From Hygrophila difformis (taxonomy: Eukaryota; Streptophyta; Magnoliopsida; Lamiales; Acanthaceae): a stretch of DNA of 64,000 nt. Below, piece by piece: positions 60,189 through 64,000 of this stretch. Under the pieces are notes generated by a model. The model did not search any database. It was not told where the DNA came from and was given only the letters and a program-made list of their open reading frames with translations. Each line of letters opens with the position of its first letter. Position 1 is the first letter of the stretch. The DNA lies in NCBI GenBank assembly GCA_030278955.1, contig JAOANR010000004.1, positions 22,204,976-22,268,975 on the forward strand, read 5' to 3'. The position numbers were made by a program, and so were the translations under genes.

Positions 60189-60741
60189 ATGGATGCAAAT
60201 TGATAGGATAAGGTACGGATAGGCCACATCCATACGCTACCCGAAATATAATTAACATAGCCTTACCCTACCCTATTATCCGAGGATAAACGAATACCCG
60301 AAATCTTAAATATTAAATGGTTAAGCGACTCTACCCGACCTAACTTTAATAAGAAAAAATCCTTTTTTTACCATTAAAAAAAACAAATAAAACCTTCATT
60401 TAATGCAGAAAACAAAATGCATTATAAACATAAGTTGAAAATTTAAAAAGAATATTTAGAAGAAAGCAGCTAAAACAGCATATCATTCTTAAATCAGTAG
60501 AAAATTCATCATAAATATATTTATTGCCAAATCTAAAGCGCTAACAGATACTAATATATAAATATATAAATAAATGTATATATATATATAAACATATATG
60601 AATAAATATATTTATTCCGGTAATGGGGACGGATAACTGGGTAATATATAAAATCCGTACCCTACCCATCCGATATTATTTATATTTCGGTTTCGGGTAA
60701 TACCCTATCCGTTACACAATTATATCCACCCTACCCGCGCT

Positions 60742-60778
60742 CGGTAGCTGATTACCCTACGGGTAAAGTTGATATCCC
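60742..60778 (+). repeat. 37-bp repeat flanking plastid insert, left copy
   Basis: CGGTAGCTGATTACCC through GATATCCC; its partner at 60954-60990 differs at two positions. It is the right terminal region of the hAT-like element. Confidence 0.9.
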
Positions 60779-60953
60779 AAGGGCAGAGGCCCTTGGTGTC
60801 CCTTCCAGTCAAGAATTTTGGCCTCACAATCACTAGCCAATAGGCTTTTCTCCCATGCCTTTCTTCCTTCATGATTCGATATTCTGGTGTCCTAGGAATA
60901 GAGGAACCACACCAACTCATCCCGAACTTGGTGGTTAAACTCTACTGCGGTGA
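60779..60953 (+). other. Nuclear plastid DNA insert (4.5S-5S rRNA spacer and partial 5S)
   Basis: The first 100 bases (GGCAGAGGCCCTTGGTGTCC, CAGTCAAGAATT, GCCTCACAATCACTAGCCAAT) match the plastid spacer between 4.5S and 5S rRNA as I remember it. The rest is 5S. A few substitutions show it has been nuclear for some time. Confidence 0.88.
60880..60953 (+). rRNA. rrn5: Plastid-derived 5S rRNA fragment (5' 74 nt)
   Basis: It starts TATTCTGGTGTCCTAGG and includes CATCCCGAACTTGGTGGTTA and CTCTACTGCGGTGACG. The plastid 5S is about 121 nt, so the 3' 47 nt are missing. It has no function as RNA here. Confidence 0.9.
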
Positions 60954-60990
60954 CGGTAGCCGATTATCCTACGGGTAAAGTTGATATCCC
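60954..60990 (+). repeat. 37-bp repeat flanking plastid insert, right copy
   Basis: 35 of 37 bases equal those at 60742-60778. It follows the 5S fragment directly. Confidence 0.9.
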
Positions 60991-60996
60991 TAAGTG

Positions 60997-61273
60997 ACGG
61001 CTGTTATTAGTATGAAACTGATTTGTAGGAAGTACAACTAGATGGGATTCATTATCCATTGAAACATAGCAATGAAACTGAAACAAGTATAGCTAAGTGA
61101 AACTCATCATCCCATTAATATTGTCGAGAAATAAGTCTCTTTCATAGGATGGGAAAAGACCGGCTCAAATAAAAGATTCACCTTGTCCCATGTAAGTGTC
61201 ACGGAAAATAAGAAAATGGTGCACAATAGATTGTTGGAAGGGACTAACAAAAGCTCTTTTTGATCAACGATAT
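60997..61273. other. Duplicated segment, copy 1 right half, and short spacer
   Basis: CTGATTTGTAGGAAGTACAAC and AAGTATAGCTAAGTGAAACT through GTCGAGAAATA recur at 62910-63030. The rest (to 61273) is non-coding 3' flank of the uL4m pseudogene. Confidence 0.75.
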
Positions 61274-61815
61274 TGGAGTATGCATTCTTTAGACTATTCT
61301 ACTTACAACATCGCGAGACATCACTAATGTACTGTGCAACAGAATGCTATAAACAATCAAGCCCTGCAGAGCAAATAGAAACATATCATTCTTGTGAAAC
61401 AACTATGCAAAGAGCAACATCCATTTTCCAATTTCCAGGACAGTGATCCACTCAGTGGAATCACGAGCCACAATCCTTTAATGAACAAAAAATTTACATA
61501 TGTATTCATTTCCAGGAATAGAGAAAAGAGAAAAAAGATAAATGATCAAACAAGATGAAAATTCACCTAAACATTCAGCATGAACACAGCAAGTACCAAC
61601 AGAAGGTTCAGACTTACAATTGATGGTAATAAATTGATGTAATGTAGATTTTAAGTAGCCAGCTCCAGCTTTTCATTTATTGGACCACCATCAACCAGCA
61701 GCAGAAGCTTCTTGGCACTATCCATTTGATTCACAAGGTTTACCATGATGTTTGTCTTGTGGGATGGAAGCTCCAAATCTTCCAAAACCATCAGCTGTAT
61801 AATTGCAGCAGTATC
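61274..61815 (-). pseudogene. Mitochondrial ribosomal protein uL4 (L4) pseudogene, two 3' exons
   Basis: Exon 61815-61618 reads VLEDLELPSHKTN, NQMDSAKKLLLL, VDGGPINEKLELAT, then a TAA where Gln is expected, then NLHYINLLPSI. It is bounded by acceptor GTTGTAG and donor GTAAGTC. The last exon, from 61363, reads GLIVYSILLHSTLVMSRDVV, SRIV, then TAA where Glu is expected, then RMHTP. Intact plant uL4m is a subunit of the mitochondrial large ribosomal subunit encoded in the nucleus. Splice sites survive, so this is a decayed gene copy and not a processed one. Upstream exons were not found up to 64000 and may be outside or lost. Confidence 0.83.
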
Positions 61816-63293
61816 CTACAACGTTAGTCTAATAATCTGATGCACATGCGGATACAAAAAGGTATAAATTAATCATACAGCAATACTAACCAACCCCTTT
61901 TAGTTTCTTGTAACAAACTCAGAAGAAAATTGTGTTAAACAAGAAGATATGAAATAGAACAGCTGGTAAAAATTGGCAGAGCAATCCAGTCCCCATGAAA
62001 TTATCAAGCACACAGCACACTTAACGAATTGAGGGTGTTCATAGTAGACAACAAAGATAGCTCCAGAAATAAGAAGTCAAGTACAGAGTACGGGACAATA
62101 GGCTGGTCCTTGTAGTAAAACTAAGACACCAAAATTAAAAGGGTGGAAGGATTTCTTTCAGCATGCCTGCATTCTATCATGAATAATGAGAAAATGGGCT
62201 AATTTCCCTACTATTACACAACAATCTTTTCTTTAAGTTGTGGAAAGCTTTGAAGTTTGAATATGCATAGAGTAGGTGGTCAACAAAGAATTCAGTTGCC
62301 TTCCTTTCTGCTGCACAAGCTTAAAGTGCAACCTTCAACCCTGAACGATGGACTTTTATTTAGCTTGAAAGCATGGCTTCGTGGCTTTGGGCCATGAATT
62401 ATAGCTCCACTCCGAAACTATCGACCCCGATATATATGTATACGTACGACCACTGACCGGTCCACGGGCTACACCCAACAATAATATTGACCCAAATGTT
62501 GATCCATATGCTTCTAGTGTTAATCCACTGCTGCCATGAATAATAAGTGAAATTCATATGCTCCCAGAGTTAATCCACACAAGTTACAAAGGGATACAAG
62601 GAAAAAGGCAGACCACAAATGAGTAATATTCAACATGGCACTGAAATTCTTTTCGAAAATTCAAACCACCCTACAAAGATTGCATACCTACATACTGCGA
62701 AAATCCACGAACACTGTTAATTAAAAGAGTCAACATATATGCATATACTTAAAATGTAAACAGAGAATCTTAAATAAAAAGGCTACGGCCCTCCATCCCT
62801 TCCGGAAAAAAAGTTATATATATATATACTTATCAATAATAACATCTAGAGATATATCAACTCCGAAAGAGATCATGATTTTGCATTTGAGTGACAACAG
62901 ATGTTAGCATGAAATTGATTTGTAGGAAGTACAACTAGATGATATTCCTCATCGATTGAAACATAGCTATGAAGCATAAACAAGTATAGCTAAGTGAAAC
63001 TCATCATCCCATTAATATTGTCGAGAAATATAGCTAAGCAATTCATATGCTCGTAGTGTTAAATCCACAAAAATGAATATAAGAAAGGCAAACTACAAAT
63101 GATTCTATAGGGAAAGAAAAGAAATAAAATATAGATCACATATGATATTCAACATACTTGTTTTAAGAAGTGGCGAGAGAGCTAAAAACGGAAAGAAAGG
63201 GAAGCAAGCATATCATCATTCTGGAAAACGAATGAAAAAAGAAAAAAAACAAAAACAAAAACAAAAAACAAAGAACAAAACAAAATGAAAATT
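61816..63293. other. Non-coding stretch with local duplications
   Basis: Segment 62770-63030 duplicates 60060-60188 plus 61005-61136. Words like AATTCATATGCTC followed by GTTAATCCAC recur near 62495, 62560 and 63045. No exon recognised. Confidence 0.5.
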
Positions 63294-63413
63294 CTAAGCT
63301 GATCGCCCTTCAGGAATTGACTGATGAAAAAGAATGAACTTTCCTGGAATCAGTGGATGAACGTCTTCCACTTTGGACTGCCCAACATACCATTCAGTCG
63401 CCTTCATCAATGC
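63294..63413 (-). other. Exon-like block, product unknown
   Basis: On the minus strand, after an acceptor-like GGTTAG, 39 codons are open and read like protein (WYVGQSKVEDVHPLIPGKF, ILFHQSIPEG), ending at a TAG. It could be the last exon of a gene whose other exons lie right of the window. I do not recognise it; chance is possible. Confidence 0.3.
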
Positions 63414-64000
63414 CTAACCATCTCCTATCTCCTCCCCAACCAAATAAAAGAAAACAAATAAAATACTTCCTCCGTTTTTTTATGTTTGACCCATTCGCAT
63501 TTGGTTACTATTCACACAATAAATTTGGCTTAAAGTTTTATTACAGTTATATAAGTTAAAATATAGCCAAGTGAGATCTTGTTAAATTCGTCTCGTCTTG
63601 TAGTTTTATATCGAACTTCGAGAATTTTTACATGTACCAAATTTGAGTTATTAATGATTTAAAATGCATTGGAGGTGCACTAGGTGAGTCCGTAGCAAAA
63701 AAAGAAAAACAGAGGAAGTATTCAATATGGCGCTGCAAATCGATCATATCTCTTGTACCCTGCGATTATATCTCCCAATTCAAAATTTCAAATCCTTAGT
63801 TTTCACTTAGCAAGACATTCCATCTTACTTCAACTTAGAGGTGAACATAACATAAATGTTCATTTGTGCTTCCAATGTTTACAGCACAGAGAAGGATGTT
63901 TACAGCACAGAGAAGGAAAAGAGCATACCATTGTTTTGTAAAAAAAATCCAGACAATCCAAGAATGGGAAATGTATCTGCAAGGTAAAGGAGGCTCAAGA
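63414..64000. other. Non-coding window end
   Basis: The stretch TACTTCCTCCGTTTTTTTATG near 63465 looks like the end of a Stowaway-type MITE, but no partner end was confirmed. A 21-bp direct repeat (TGTTTACAGCACAGAGAAGG) lies at 63876-63917. Confidence 0.4.

Larger units (their letters stand above)
60189..60996. mobile_element. hAT-like non-autonomous element (carrying plastid DNA)
   Basis: It is absent from the duplicate locus near 62900, which reads GAGTGACAACAG. Here AGTGACAA precedes and AGTGACGG follows (60997-61004), an 8-bp target duplication with two mismatches. The right end reads inward TAGGGATATCAACTTTACCC and the left TATGGATGCAAATTG, loosely like Ac-type hAT ends. The interior is full of TACCC/GGGTA words, common in hAT MITEs. 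No transposase. Confidence 0.6.

Noticed and set aside
60880..60953. Functional 5S rRNA gene
   Set aside because: It matches the plastid, not the nuclear, 5S; it lacks the last 47 nt and is flanked by transposon sequence.

Overview
The window is repeat-dominated nuclear DNA of a flowering plant, probably a eudicot (inference). It holds Ty3/gypsy chromovirus (Tekay/Del-type) elements with an initiator-Met-tRNA primer site, plant L1-type LINEs with RRM or zinc-knuckle ORF1 and RNase H, an OTA (Tat/Athila/Ogre) LTR, a Helitron, a hAT-like element, a piece of plastid rRNA operon, and decayed kinesin-14 and mitochondrial uL4 genes. Nothing in the sequence fixes the species.

Layout. Positions 1-47067 are nested Tekay-like elements. 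Element 1 (+ strand, internally deleted, 5' LTR running off the left edge to 4723) sits in the leader of element A (- strand, LTR 5462-8591). A's LTR and the complete element B (- strand, 8949-21542, intact 1572-aa Gag-Pol) both interrupt LTR C (8592-8948 plus 21543-21656). C lies in the leader of element D (- strand, LTR 25515-28122), which also carries a 3.5-kb Helitron (21706-25190). D abuts a kinesin-14 relic. LTR E (28502-30664) is cut by element F (+ strand, LTR 30665-33244). F's pol is broken by an L1 LINE whose ORF2 is tandemly duplicated (35853-46278). From 47086 come a small MITE-like piece, the 3' end of an OTA element with a LTR of about 5.5 kb, and a decayed minus-strand LINE. Positions 56247-64000 are low-copy DNA with a hAT-like insertion containing plastid DNA and a uL4m pseudogene.

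Main result. Elements B and F carry, between the primer-binding site and gag, an unrecognised 108-codon coiled-coil ORF. The copies are 77% identical, without gaps, with as many synonymous as amino-acid-changing codon differences. Element A has a decayed copy. Six diverged LTRs share what looks like a spliceosomal intron inside the LTR: donor GTAAGTTAA/G, a branch site CTGAY on the 3' arm of a covarying hairpin, a pyrimidine tract and AG. Further acceptor-like sites end exactly at the ATG of the small ORF and one base before the gag ATG. I infer a splicing switch choosing between genomic RNA, small-ORF mRNA and gag-pol mRNA. All splice calls are by eye and need RNA evidence.
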